A DNA stretch of 37,813 bases. It comes from Caldalkalibacillus uzonensis (GTDB taxonomy: Bacteria > Bacillota > Bacilli > Caldalkalibacillales > Caldalkalibacillaceae). Shown one piece after another: positions 16,544 to 23,671 of this stretch; positions within the stretch are counted from its first letter, which is position 1; each line of letters opens with the position of its first letter. Position numbers and translations under genes: made by a program. The stretch is from assembly GCF_030814135.1 (NCBI RefSeq), contig NZ_JAUSUQ010000018.1:1-37813 (forward strand), written 5' to 3'. A model generated the notes under the pieces. That model saw only the letters and a list, made by a program, of their open reading frames with translations. It ran no database searches and had not been told where the DNA came from.

Positions 16544-18508
16544 TTAAGAAGCCACATTATCAGACGTGTTTAGCTTAGTCTTAAACGTCAACTTCTGCAG
16601 CAAATAGGCAACACCTAAAAGGAAAATACCGATAGTATCTGTATAGAGTCCTGGTTTTATTAATGTGAGGGAGCCGGCCAGCAACAGCAAACGTTCATAC
16701 CAAAGTGTTTGGCGAACTAACCATCCCTCTACAGCTGCAGCCATACCGGTTATCCCGATAATGGCCGTCATGACCGTCACCATTATTTTAACGGTATCCC
16801 CCACCAAGAGTAGGGAGGGTCCATAGACAAACATATAGGGGACAATAAAAGCCGCTATTCCCAGACGCAATGCCACCATCCCCGTGCGCATCGGCTCAGA
16901 CCCGGCAATACCCGCAGCCGCAAAAGCAGCCAAGGCAACAGGCGGGGTAATCGCTGATATGATGGCAAAGTAGAAGACAAACAGATGGGCGGCAATCGGG
17001 GTAACACCCAATTCAATCAAGGCGGGAACCGTTAAAGCGACCTGAACGATATAAGCGGCAACTGTAGGCAGTCCCATGCCCAAGATAATGGAAGTCAGCA
17101 TGGTAAAAATGAGGGTAAGCAACAAGCTTCCCCCGGCCAGAGAAATAATCATACTGCTGAATTTCAACCCTAAACCTGTCAGCGTAATAACCCCGATCAC
17201 CAAACCTGCTGCCGCACAGGCAATGGCTGTTTCCAAAACTGCTCTTGCTCCCAGATCCAAGGCCTCAATCATTTGTTTTAATTTGAGGCGCGTGACTGCT
17301 TTGGCCATCGCTACCAAGATAATGGCAACAATGGCGTACAAACCGGCCCGCATGGGAGAATAACCTTGAACCAGCATGACAACGATAACTATCAGAGGAA
17401 TGAAAAAGAGAAAGCCGGTTTTGAGCAGTGTTTTGACAGAAGGGATCTGATCCTTGCTCAAACCTTGCAAGCCTTGCCTCTTTGCCCTTAAATCGACCTG
17501 GACAAACAAACATAGATAATAAAGAATGGCCGGAATCAGGGCCGCAATGGCCACCTCAATATAGGTAATCCCCAGGTAAGAAGCAATAATAAATGCTGCT
17601 GCGCCCATGATGGGCGGCATGATCTGTCCGCCGGATGAGGAGACAGCTTCAACTGCACCTGCAAACTCTTTTTTGTAGCCTGTTCTTTTCATGAGCGGAA
17701 TGGTAAAAGCACCAGTGGTCACCGTATTGGCCACAGCACTTCCTGAAATCGTCCCCATCAGTGAACTGCCGATAATGGCTGTTTTAGCCGGCCCTCCCCT
17801 ATATTTGCCCATCAAGCCCACAGCCAAGTTAATAAAAAACTGGCCTGCCCCGGAGATCTCCAAAAACTTGCCGAACAGCACAAACATAAAAATAAATGTG
17901 GCCGAAACCCCCAATGGAATGCCAAACACACCAGACGTGGTATAAAACAGATGGTCAACCACCCACATCAGCGTAAACTCGCGGTGAGATAAAACCCCCG
18001 GCAGATGATGTCCCCAGACCGCATAAGCCAAGCTAAGAATCACGATTATTGTTAATGCATGGCCTACTGCACGTCTGGTTGCCTCAATGATCAGTAAACA
18101 TGCAGTTAAGCCAATTGCGATTTGCAGCCCAGTCAGCTTCTCAATATAAGACATGCGTGAAACAATATCCTGTCCGTTTACGAAGAAATAAGCAAAAACG
18201 CTAATAGATAATATAATGGCCATCCAATCGAACCAGGCAATTTTCTCTTGGTTAGAGTTTCTCCACGGACGATACACAGCAAAAATAAGCATCAACGAAA
18301 ATCCTAAGTGCATGGATCGCTGCATAAAAGATTCGAAGATGCCAAAGACAGCCGTATAGAGATGAACCAGTGACATGAGAACGGCGATGACGGACACCAA
18401 ACGTCCTTGCCAACCGTTCAAATCACGGCATTTTTCCGTCAATCCCAACTCCTCTTCTGCCTTTTTCCCCCTGTTTGGCAGCACAGGCTTAACCATTAGC
18501 CGTGACAC
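16544..18508 (-). CDS. TRAP transporter permease, fused 4TM/12TM type
   Basis: A 654-residue fused DctQM-type permease and paralogue of the one at 10941-12938. Conserved stretches are GTISGSAVANTVTTGAFTIP, SSGGQIMPPIMGAAAFIIASY and ILGMGLPTVAAYIV. It pairs with the lipoprotein gene at 18584-19609. The start is probably the GTG at 18506-18508, with an AAGGAAGG site upstream; an ATG four codons later is possible. As the last gene of unit C it is co-transcribed with a 3-oxoacid CoA-transferase, so the imported acid may be a ketoacid or hydroxyacid that is activated by CoA transfer. That link is inference. Confidence 0.92.
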   Translation of the reverse strand: MSRLMVKPVLPNRGKKAEEELGLTEKCRDLNGWQGRLVSVIAVLMSLVHLYTAVFGIFESFMQRSMHLGFSLMLIFAVYRPWRNSNQEKIAWFDWMAIILSISVFAYFFVNGQDIVSRMSYIEKLTGLQIAIGLTACLLIIEATRRAVGHALTIIVILSLAYAVWGHHLPGVLSHREFTLMWVVDHLFYTTSGVFGIPLGVSATFIFMFVLFGKFLEISGAGQFFINLAVGLMGKYRGGPAKTAIIGSSLMGTISGSAVANTVTTGAFTIPLMKRTGYKKEFAGAVEAVSSSGGQIMPPIMGAAAFIIASYLGITYIEVAIAALIPAILYYLCLFVQVDLRAKRQGLQGLSKDQIPSVKTLLKTGFLFFIPLIVIVVMLVQGYSPMRAGLYAIVAIILVAMAKAVTRLKLKQMIEALDLGARAVLETAIACAAAGLVIGVITLTGLGLKFSSMIISLAGGSLLLTLIFTMLTSIILGMGLPTVAAYIVQVALTVPALIELGVTPIAAHLFVFYFAIISAITPPVALAAFAAAGIAGSEPMRTGMVALRLGIAAFIVPYMFVYGPSLLLVGDTVKIMVTVMTAIIGITGMAAAVEGWLVRQTLWYERLLLLAGSLTLIKPGLYTDTIGIFLLGVAYLLQKLTFKTKLNTSDNVAS

Positions 18509-18542
18509 CTGCCTTCCTTTACAGAGTGATTATTTAAGTGAG

Positions 18543-18566
18543 AGGAAGGGGAAGTGCCCCCTTCCT
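18543..18566 (-). promoter_or_regulatory. GC-rich hairpin between TAXI and TRAP genes (unit C)
   Basis: AGGAAGGGG and CCCCTTCCT form a nine-base stem with a six-base loop, between the stop of the TAXI gene (18584) and the start of the permease gene (18508). No T-run follows. Its position copies the hairpin at 13023-13041 in unit B. Confidence 0.58.
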
Positions 18567-18583
18567 TGTTCCTTCCTTGGCTG

Positions 18584-19609
18584 CTATTCAATTAAACCCA
18601 ACTCACGGTAGTATTTTTCTGCTCCGGGATGATAGGGGCCTATATTATGTTCAACTGAATACTTTGCATTAAAATCCTTTAAATCATTGGAAAGGGTTGC
18701 CCAGCGCTCCTGCTGTTCAAAGATCATTTTGGTCAACTCATATCCTGCTTCCTCACTCAATAGATCTGTACTGGCCAAGAGCACTGTATAACTGGCTACG
18801 GTTTGTGCATCTTCTTTGAAGTTAGCGTATGTCTCTGCCTCCACAGTATAAGGCAAGTAACCCTCATTGATTTCACCCAGTGCCTGTATCGTAGACTCTT
18901 CTAAAGAGATAAGACGGATACCAATGGTCGTGTCCAATTCCTGAAACGTGGAAGCAGGGGCAACCAACATGCCTGCAAAGGCATCTATATGCCCATCTCT
19001 GATCAAGTTGGCCGCATCAGCCGTCCCCACATATTCAACTGCTGCCAAATCATCATAACTCATGCCGTGAATATCCAGAATCTGTTGGAAAGCAATCTCC
19101 CCGCTATACCCGCGGATTCCCGGGCTAACCCGCTTTCCTTTCAGATCTTCAATGGTGTAGATATCCGAGTCCGCTCTGACCACAAATTGCATCACATTGG
19201 GGTACATGGTTGCTATGGTCCCGAAATTGGCAATAGGTTCTTCAAACGCCTTCAGTCCGTTTAACGCTTCTGGAATGGTTTGTCCGTTGCTGAAAGCGAT
19301 AACAAAACTGCCGTCACCTAACCCCAGCAGATTGGCAACCGAGCCCCCTTCGACAACAGTAACCGAGGATTCAGGAAATATTTTTTGAATTTCTTCACCC
19401 ATCGCACCGGCCAGGGTGTACCAAAAACCGCCTACTGTGGCTGCTCCAAATGTGAAATCGGCAGGAACCTCAGGTGTCGCACTTTCACTTTGGTTTCCTT
19501 GCCCTTGTTGTTCCTCTTCTCCATTCGTTCCTGTGTCGGTGCTTCCCCCACAAGCGGCTGCTGCCACCACCAGCATACCCAATAACATGATCAATAAAAC
19601 TCTTTTCAT
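18584..19609 (-). CDS. TAXI-family TRAP transporter solute-binding lipoprotein
   Basis: An extracytoplasmic solute receptor of about 341 residues. The open frame begins 21 bases earlier, but the signal peptide starts naturally at MKRVLLIMLL (ATG at 19607-19609). It runs through a hydrophobic core to a lipobox ending AAAC (C20 from this start). A low-complexity Glu/Gln/Gly linker follows. The mature domain has FGAATVGGFWYTLAGAMGEEI and VVEGGSVANLLGL, the TAXI signatures. The gene lies between the CoA-transferase B subunit and the second fused permease. It is only distantly similar to the TAXI protein at 13044-14066, so a different ligand is plausible. Confidence 0.91.
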   Translation of the reverse strand: MKRVLLIMLLGMLVVAAAACGGSTDTGTNGEEEQQGQGNQSESATPEVPADFTFGAATVGGFWYTLAGAMGEEIQKIFPESSVTVVEGGSVANLLGLGDGSFVIAFSNGQTIPEALNGLKAFEEPIANFGTIATMYPNVMQFVVRADSDIYTIEDLKGKRVSPGIRGYSGEIAFQQILDIHGMSYDDLAAVEYVGTADAANLIRDGHIDAFAGMLVAPASTFQELDTTIGIRLISLEESTIQALGEINEGYLPYTVEAETYANFKEDAQTVASYTVLLASTDLLSEEAGYELTKMIFEQQERWATLSNDLKDFNAKYSVEHNIGPYHPGAEKYYRELGLIE

Positions 19610-19648
19610 CTCAAAGATCCACTCCTCCATCCGTATTGGTAAATAAGT

Positions 19649-20317
19649 TTATTTGAAACTGACAGACAAATCGGCTGCAATTTCAAAATGAGCGTCTGTA
19701 ATTGACCGTAATTGACCGAGTGTGAGTTCCGGATCCTTCTCTACCAGAATGAGCTGACCATCCGCTACTTGAAAAACTGCCTTCTCGGTGATAATCAAAT
19801 CTGCCTTTCGCAAGCCGGTGCGGGGATAGGTCAGGGTCTTGACCAGTTTAGGATCCCCGTTTTTTGTTTGATGAGTTAAAGTGACAATCACTTTTTTTGC
19901 CCCCGCCAGTAAATCCATGGCTCCCCCCACACCTAATATTCTTTGTCCAGGAACGGCCCAATTGGCTATCTCCCCGCTTTGATCCACTTGCAAGGCCCCC
20001 AGGACCGCGACATCCACATGCCCTCCCCTGATCATGGCAAACGCGTCAGCGCTGTCGAACAAGGATGCACCAGGCAGCATGGAAACAGGCTTTTTACTGG
20101 CACTGATCAGATCCATATCAATCTTTTCCTCAGGGGGAGTGGGGCCCATGCCGAGCAACCCATTTTCCGATTGCAAATACACCTGTTTTTTTCCCAAATA
20201 ATCCGGAATCAATGTGGGAATTCCGACTCCTAAATTAACGATGTCCCCTTCCCTTAATTCCTGAGCGACTCGCTTGGCAATTTTAATGCGTGGATCCTGT
20301 TCATGATGGGACAACAT
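19649..20317 (-). CDS. 3-oxoacid CoA-transferase, subunit B
   Basis: The 222-residue catalytic subunit of a heteromeric family I CoA-transferase (ScoB/AtoA/PcaJ type). The active-site glutamate that carries the CoA thioester is E51 in LQSENGLLGMG. Other family signatures are NLGVGIPTLIPDY and the GGAMDLLAGAKKVIV segment. It exchanges CoA between succinyl-CoA or acetyl-CoA and a 3-oxoacid or short fatty acid. It overlaps the A subunit by 17 bases, so the two are translationally coupled. Whether it is the succinyl-CoA or acetyl-CoA form cannot be decided by eye. Confidence 0.92.
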   Translation of the reverse strand: MLSHHEQDPRIKIAKRVAQELREGDIVNLGVGIPTLIPDYLGKKQVYLQSENGLLGMGPTPPEEKIDMDLISASKKPVSMLPGASLFDSADAFAMIRGGHVDVAVLGALQVDQSGEIANWAVPGQRILGVGGAMDLLAGAKKVIVTLTHQTKNGDPKLVKTLTYPRTGLRKADLIITEKAVFQVADGQLILVEKDPELTLGQLRSITDAHFEIAADLSVSFK

Positions 20318-20987
20318 ATTTCCCTCCTTTCTTCACATAGCGATTCCGCACAACCACATCCACATACACATGGGGTGTCACCACTTCTTCAGGATGGAAC
20401 GTTCCCGTTTCCACAATCTCGTCTACCTCGGCAATCACCAGATCTGCTGCGGTGGCCATGGCAGGATTAAAATTTCTTGCTGTCCGGTGATAAACCAAAT
20501 TGCCCAGTTTGTCTGCCTTGGCTGCCTTAATCAGGGCCACATCCCCTTTCAGGGGCTTTTGAAACAAATACCATTCACCATCAATTTCCCTCACCTCTTT
20601 CCCTTCCGCCAGTTTGGTTCCAACGGCCGTTTTGGTGTAAAATCCACCCAGTCCCGCGCCACCGGCTCGAATGGCCTCAGCCAGCGTACCTTGTGGAATC
20701 AGCTCAATTTCCAATTCACCTCTGGACCAGGCTGCAACGGCATCCCGGTTGGTTGTAAAATAGGATCCAATCGCCTTCTTTAACTGCCCCGAAAGGAGTA
20801 ATTTTCCCAGCCCCCTTCCTTCTTCGCCCAGATTGTTACTGATTACGGTCAATTCCTTAGCATGATGATGGGTTAATGCATCAAGCAACGTCAGTGGCGT
20901 TCCCGACAGCCCAAAACCGCCAACAAGCACTGTATCACCAGATTTGATCAATTTGACCGCTTCGTCAGCTTTTTTGTACTTATTCAC
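20301..20987 (-). CDS. 3-oxoacid CoA-transferase, subunit A
   Basis: The 228-residue partner of the B subunit (ScoA/AtoD/PcaI type). Signatures are GDTVLVGGFGLSGTPLTLLDAL near the N-terminus, the GRGLGKLLLSGQLKKAIGSYFTTN region, and GGAGLGGFYTKTAVGT. It starts at a GTG (20985-20987) behind a GGGGGTGAGG site. It is the first gene of unit C; a sigma-54 promoter 67-83 bases upstream gives a predicted leader of about 56 bases. Placing CoA activation in one operon with a TAXI-TRAP importer argues that the imported solute is the CoA acceptor. Confidence 0.92.
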   Translation of the reverse strand: MNKYKKADEAVKLIKSGDTVLVGGFGLSGTPLTLLDALTHHHAKELTVISNNLGEEGRGLGKLLLSGQLKKAIGSYFTTNRDAVAAWSRGELEIELIPQGTLAEAIRAGGAGLGGFYTKTAVGTKLAEGKEVREIDGEWYLFQKPLKGDVALIKAAKADKLGNLVYHRTARNFNPAMATAADLVIAEVDEIVETGTFHPEEVVTPHVYVDVVVRNRYVKKGGKYVVPS

Positions 20988-21053
20988 AACCTCACCCCCG
21001 GCATACCTTGTTTTGAATACACCCTGTTATCTGCTCATTCATGGTTATTTATT

Positions 21054-21070
21054 TGCAATCATCATGCCAA
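21054..21070 (-). promoter_or_regulatory. Sigma-54 (-24/-12) promoter of unit C
   Basis: The minus strand reads TTGGCATG-ATGA-TTGCA. GG at 21068-21067 and GC at 21056-21055 are spaced exactly as required. The -24 block is identical to that of unit B. The predicted start is near 21043. Confidence 0.82.
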
Positions 21071-21145
21071 TATATCCTAAAATTCGTTTGTTTTTAAATC
21101 TACTGACTTTAATGTGATTATATTAAACAACCCTCACTTTCATTC

Positions 21146-21163
21146 CGATGCAAACTTTCATCA
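21146..21163. promoter_or_regulatory. Putative activator site upstream of unit C
   Basis: Reads CGATGCA-AACT-TTCATCA, two mismatches from TGATGCA-N4-TGCATCA. Its centre is about 86 bases upstream of the -24 element. Confidence 0.55.
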
Positions 21164-21165
21164 AC

Positions 21166-21183
21166 ACTTGCTGTATTGCATCA
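21166..21183. promoter_or_regulatory. Second putative activator site upstream of unit C
   Basis: Reads ACTTGCT-GTAT-TGCATCA. The right half is perfect, the left half weak. It is centred 20 bases from the previous site, matching the tandem spacing seen upstream of unit B. Confidence 0.45.
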
Positions 21184-21210
21184 AAAAAATAAGCCGGGCA
21201 TTCATCCCGG
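21183..21210 (-). terminator. Rho-independent terminator, minus orientation
   Basis: On the minus strand CCGGG and CCCGG pair around a seven-base loop and are followed by CTTATTTTTTT. It lies ahead of the unit C promoter and beyond the plus-strand cassette. It would stop minus-strand readthrough from the ligase/reductase genes before they enter unit C. The stem is short but GC-only. Confidence 0.55.
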
Positions 21211-21258
21211 ATCCATTTTCTCCAGATTTGGATCATACTCTGTCCTCTATGATTTTAA

Positions 21259-21287
21259 TGAACGGTTATTCCTGATTTGAATATAAT
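21259..21287 (+). promoter_or_regulatory. Possible SigA promoter of the Mau-like cassette
   Basis: A perfect -10 TATAAT at 21282-21287 lies 17 bases after a poor -35 (TGAACG, 21259-21264). It is the only good -10 in the 389-base gap upstream of the plus-strand cassette. The weak -35 suggests that an activator may be needed. Confidence 0.35.
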
Positions 21288-21376
21288 GAATACACCCAGG
21301 GCTTACGAAGAGATCATTCCCTTACTATTGTGGCTCTCTGGGGCTTATGACACTATAAGGGGAGAAAAAACGCGCA

Positions 21377-21904
21377 ATGGATGTCTTTTTAAACGGTATG
21401 GTTTTTAGCCTTTTTGCCTTATTTTTGCTTTCATCGTTACAGAAGATCGTTCATCTCCGCCATTTTTTAGACACCGTTACAGCATACAACATTTTGCCCC
21501 AGTCCATAGCCCGGGTTGCTGGTGCACTCATCCCTTTTCTGGAGCTGGCCGGGGCAATTTTGCTCACTTCAGCAAAAACAATGATGTACGGCGCTACCAT
21601 CCTCATTTTTTTGTTGTTGTCTTTTTTGTTTGCAGTTGTGCAAGTGATAAAAACTAAACGGAACGTCATCTGCGGCTGTTACGGGCGTTTTTTGGAGGCA
21701 CAGGCCGATCTGTTTACTTTGGTGAAAATCTTTGTACTGCTTATTTTAACATTCGTCGTCATCCTAACCCCACCAAATGATGCCGCTGTATATACCCCTT
21801 TGTCGGTCAGCATCGGCCTCTTTCTGACCGGTATGATTTTACTTTGTCAAAAAATATGGACACACCATCAACACACCATGCGCATCTTAAGAAGCACAAA
21901 ATAG
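21377..21904 (+). CDS. MauE/DoxX-like redox-associated membrane protein
   Basis: A 175-residue membrane protein with four to five hydrophobic segments (about 7-21, 48-65, 69-90, 112-131 and 139-157). It has the family motif CGCYG at about residues 98-102, in the position of the CGCFG of MauE-type proteins, which support disulfide formation in the methylamine dehydrogenase light chain. The N-terminal half resembles the DoxX-like fold (FLLSSLQKIVHLRHF). It is the first gene of a plus-strand cassette and is followed after nine bases by a thioredoxin-like gene. The pair very probably works as a thiol-oxidising module at the membrane. Family good; role in this organism inferred. Confidence 0.78.
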   Translation: MDVFLNGMVFSLFALFLLSSLQKIVHLRHFLDTVTAYNILPQSIARVAGALIPFLELAGAILLTSAKTMMYGATILIFLLLSFLFAVVQVIKTKRNVICGCYGRFLEAQADLFTLVKIFVLLILTFVVILTPPNDAAVYTPLSVSIGLFLTGMILLCQKIWTHHQHTMRILRSTK

Positions 21905-21916
21905 AGGTGGACTGTG

Positions 21917-22531
21917 ATGGACCAGGTATTATTATACTCCAACATTCTTTTATGGCTGACTCAGGCCGTCGTTTTCTTTTCGCTGTTCTTGCTTTTCAGG
22001 CAGTTTGGTGAGGTTTACTTAAGTACAGGGGAAGGCATTTCCAGAGACGGGATTCCAATCGGCGACACCATCCCGCAGTTTCAAGGGGTTTCTTATCCTG
22101 CTGGAAAGGTGACAACACCAATCCAACAGTATGATAAACCCACCCTGCTTGCTTTTGTCTCGCCAAGATGTAAGGCCTGTGAACAGCTGCTGCCCGCATG
22201 GAACGCAGCCCATGAAGCTTTTCATGATCGGATTCATTTTGTGATAATCGGGCTGGGAGAGAAGGAAGAATTTGAACGGTGGCTGATGGACCGGACGCTG
22301 CAGGGGCAACTTGTCCTTGATCCCGGCAGACACATTTTCTCTTTGTGTAAGGTGCGGGTCACCCCGTTTGCTTTTATCATCGATGAACAGGGTGTTGTGC
22401 GGGGCAAAGGGTTATGCAATCACGAGGGTCATCTTAAAACATTGCTCAGCACTCTTGAAGGTGAGCCGAGGGATGGCATGATTGACAGGGAGACCAGTGA
22501 TCATACGTCGGAAAATAAACCTGCGGGTTGA
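21917..22531 (+). CDS. MauD/TlpA-like membrane-anchored thioredoxin
   Basis: About 204 residues. An N-terminal membrane anchor (about 8-28) is followed by an extracytoplasmic redoxin domain. The redox motif is CKAC in FVSPRCKACEQLLPAW, and the cis-proline loop is VTPFAFIID. The overall layout matches MauD, which with MauE handles the disulfides of the methylamine dehydrogenase light chain. The open frame starts at GTG, but the ATG at 21917-21919 has better spacing to GAGGTGG. The stop overlaps the region just before the next gene, so the two are tightly coupled. It could instead be a generic ResA/TlpA reductase, but the neighbours favour MauD. Confidence 0.8.
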   Translation: MDQVLLYSNILLWLTQAVVFFSLFLLFRQFGEVYLSTGEGISRDGIPIGDTIPQFQGVSYPAGKVTTPIQQYDKPTLLAFVSPRCKACEQLLPAWNAAHEAFHDRIHFVIIGLGEKEEFERWLMDRTLQGQLVLDPGRHIFSLCKVRVTPFAFIIDEQGVVRGKGLCNHEGHLKTLLSTLEGEPRDGMIDRETSDHTSENKPAG

Positions 22532-22548
22532 GAAAGGAACGAAAAGCC

Positions 22549-22974
22549 GTGTTTGACCTGTTTCGAGGTGAAAAAACGGACCGCCTGGCCAGGGTTGTTG
22601 CTGAACATACGGCACGCAGCGTACACAATAAAGCATTGTTTGAAGGTGTGTTCAACACTTTGATCCGTTTTGCAACCAACCCGTTTAACGTCCGCTCTGT
22701 GTCCACTGAGTGGTGTGAGGTATGGTATTCAGCAGGGGATTGCTATTTTCCCTATGGCCAAGGAACATGTGCCGCCTGCAGGGAAGATGCCCCCTGCCCT
22801 GATGGTTATCAGCTGTCCTTTGCTTATGATTATACTTCCACAGGCTGCTGGTGTGTCGCTCAATCCCCCTATATCACCAAAATTTGCTGCGACTGCACCC
22901 CTCACTGGAACAATCCTTATGTACGGCATCCTTTAGATTGCCAATGCAGCCAAACCGTCTATCATGAGGTGTAA
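22549..22974 (+). CDS. Methylamine dehydrogenase light chain (MauA)-like 12-cysteine protein
   Basis: From the preferred GTG (AAAGGA ten bases upstream) the protein has 141 residues. Twelve cysteines sit at 56, 65, 74, 77, 83, 100, 102, 113, 114, 116, 131 and 133. Paracoccus MauA also has twelve, forming six disulfides, and shares a comparable order including the adjacent CC pair. The leader DRLARVVAEHTARSV resembles the MauA leader around its twin-arginine site, though the RR pair is lost. By a cysteine-anchored hand alignment the tryptophans that form TTQ (W57 and W108 in Paracoccus) are not tryptophan here; the residue before the cysteine aligned with C109 is aspartate. No heavy chain is nearby. 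It is probably an exported disulfide-rich protein of unknown function rather than an amine dehydrogenase subunit. Confidence 0.68.
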   Translation: MFDLFRGEKTDRLARVVAEHTARSVHNKALFEGVFNTLIRFATNPFNVRSVSTEWCEVWYSAGDCYFPYGQGTCAACREDAPCPDGYQLSFAYDYTSTGCWCVAQSPYITKICCDCTPHWNNPYVRHPLDCQCSQTVYHEV

Positions 22975-22978
22975 TGCG

Positions 22979-23650
22979 ATGCTCAGTGAATATATACTGC
23001 TTGCTTTGGCTCTAATAGCTGGAAGCTCCAAAATCTGCACCTTGTGAGGGGTCAATGTGACGCTTGCCGTCTTACCCCTCGGTGAGGAGGACAGATGGAA
23101 ATTAATTTTAAAAAGATACGCCGTCTACATGCTCATCGCTCTATTAGGCGGAGGGATAGCGGGTTTTTGTATAACGGCGTTAATTTTTCTTTTGACCTTT
23201 TGGTTCCCTGCCCCCTTTAAGTTGCTTATTGTGCTGCTCCTTGGTATGCTGTTTATTTTGTATGAATTTAAAGTGATCCGCTTGAATCTGCCCCAGTTTA
23301 AATGGCAGATTCCTGCTTCCTGGCTTAGGGCCTCCCAAACAAAAAATATGATGGTATGGGGTTTCATATTGGGGGCAGGTTTTTTCACGTATGTGCCCTA
23401 TACGACGTTTTATATGCTGTACGTGTACATCGGGATTTTTGAGCAACCTTACTCCGGACTGTTGTTTGGGATGGTCTATGGGCTGAGCCGGACACTGCCG
23501 ACATTGGCGATCGTCCTGTTGAGAAAAATGAACATGTTGTCCGACGAACAGCTGATCAAAAGGATGTGGAGAGCCAAGAATGCCATTCATGCTGTCAATG
23601 GTGTCATGCTCATCATCGTTATCTTTCACTTGATGATGACACAGATTTAA
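22979..23650 (+). CDS. Multi-TM protein with an in-frame TGA (possible CxxU), CcdA-like topology
   Basis: An ATG at 22979 with GAGGTG upstream opens a frame that stops after 22 codons at TGA (23045-23047). The same frame then runs without interruption to 23650. Read through, it gives about 223 residues with six hydrophobic segments, the topology of CcdA/DsbD-like membrane electron carriers. Without the first 22 codons it has five. The TGA falls at the last position of C-T-L-x after the first segment, so decoding as Sec or a TGC/TGT ancestor would give a CxxU or CxxC motif. A GTG at 23057 behind GAGGGG could start a separate 197-residue protein. No family was recognised with certainty; its place in the cassette suggests a redox partner. 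Confidence 0.6.
23045..23081 (+). promoter_or_regulatory. Hairpin starting at the in-frame TGA
   Basis: GAGGGGT (23046-23052, beginning inside the TGA codon) pairs perfectly with ACCCCTC (23074-23080). Inside it GACG (23059-23062) pairs with CGTC (23068-23071) around a five-base loop. The position fits a bacterial SECIS element, but the loop lacks the expected early G. The stem also covers the GAGGGG site of the GTG at 23057, so control of reinitiation is an equally good reading. Confidence 0.45.
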
Positions 23651-23671
23651 TCTATCTAACAGCGGGGGCTA

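Noticed and set aside
23046-23080. A proven SECIS element
   Set aside because: The hairpin is in the right place, but the apical loop (CTTGC) lacks a G in its first two bases and sits slightly close to the TGA; kept only as a possibility, not as an annotation.
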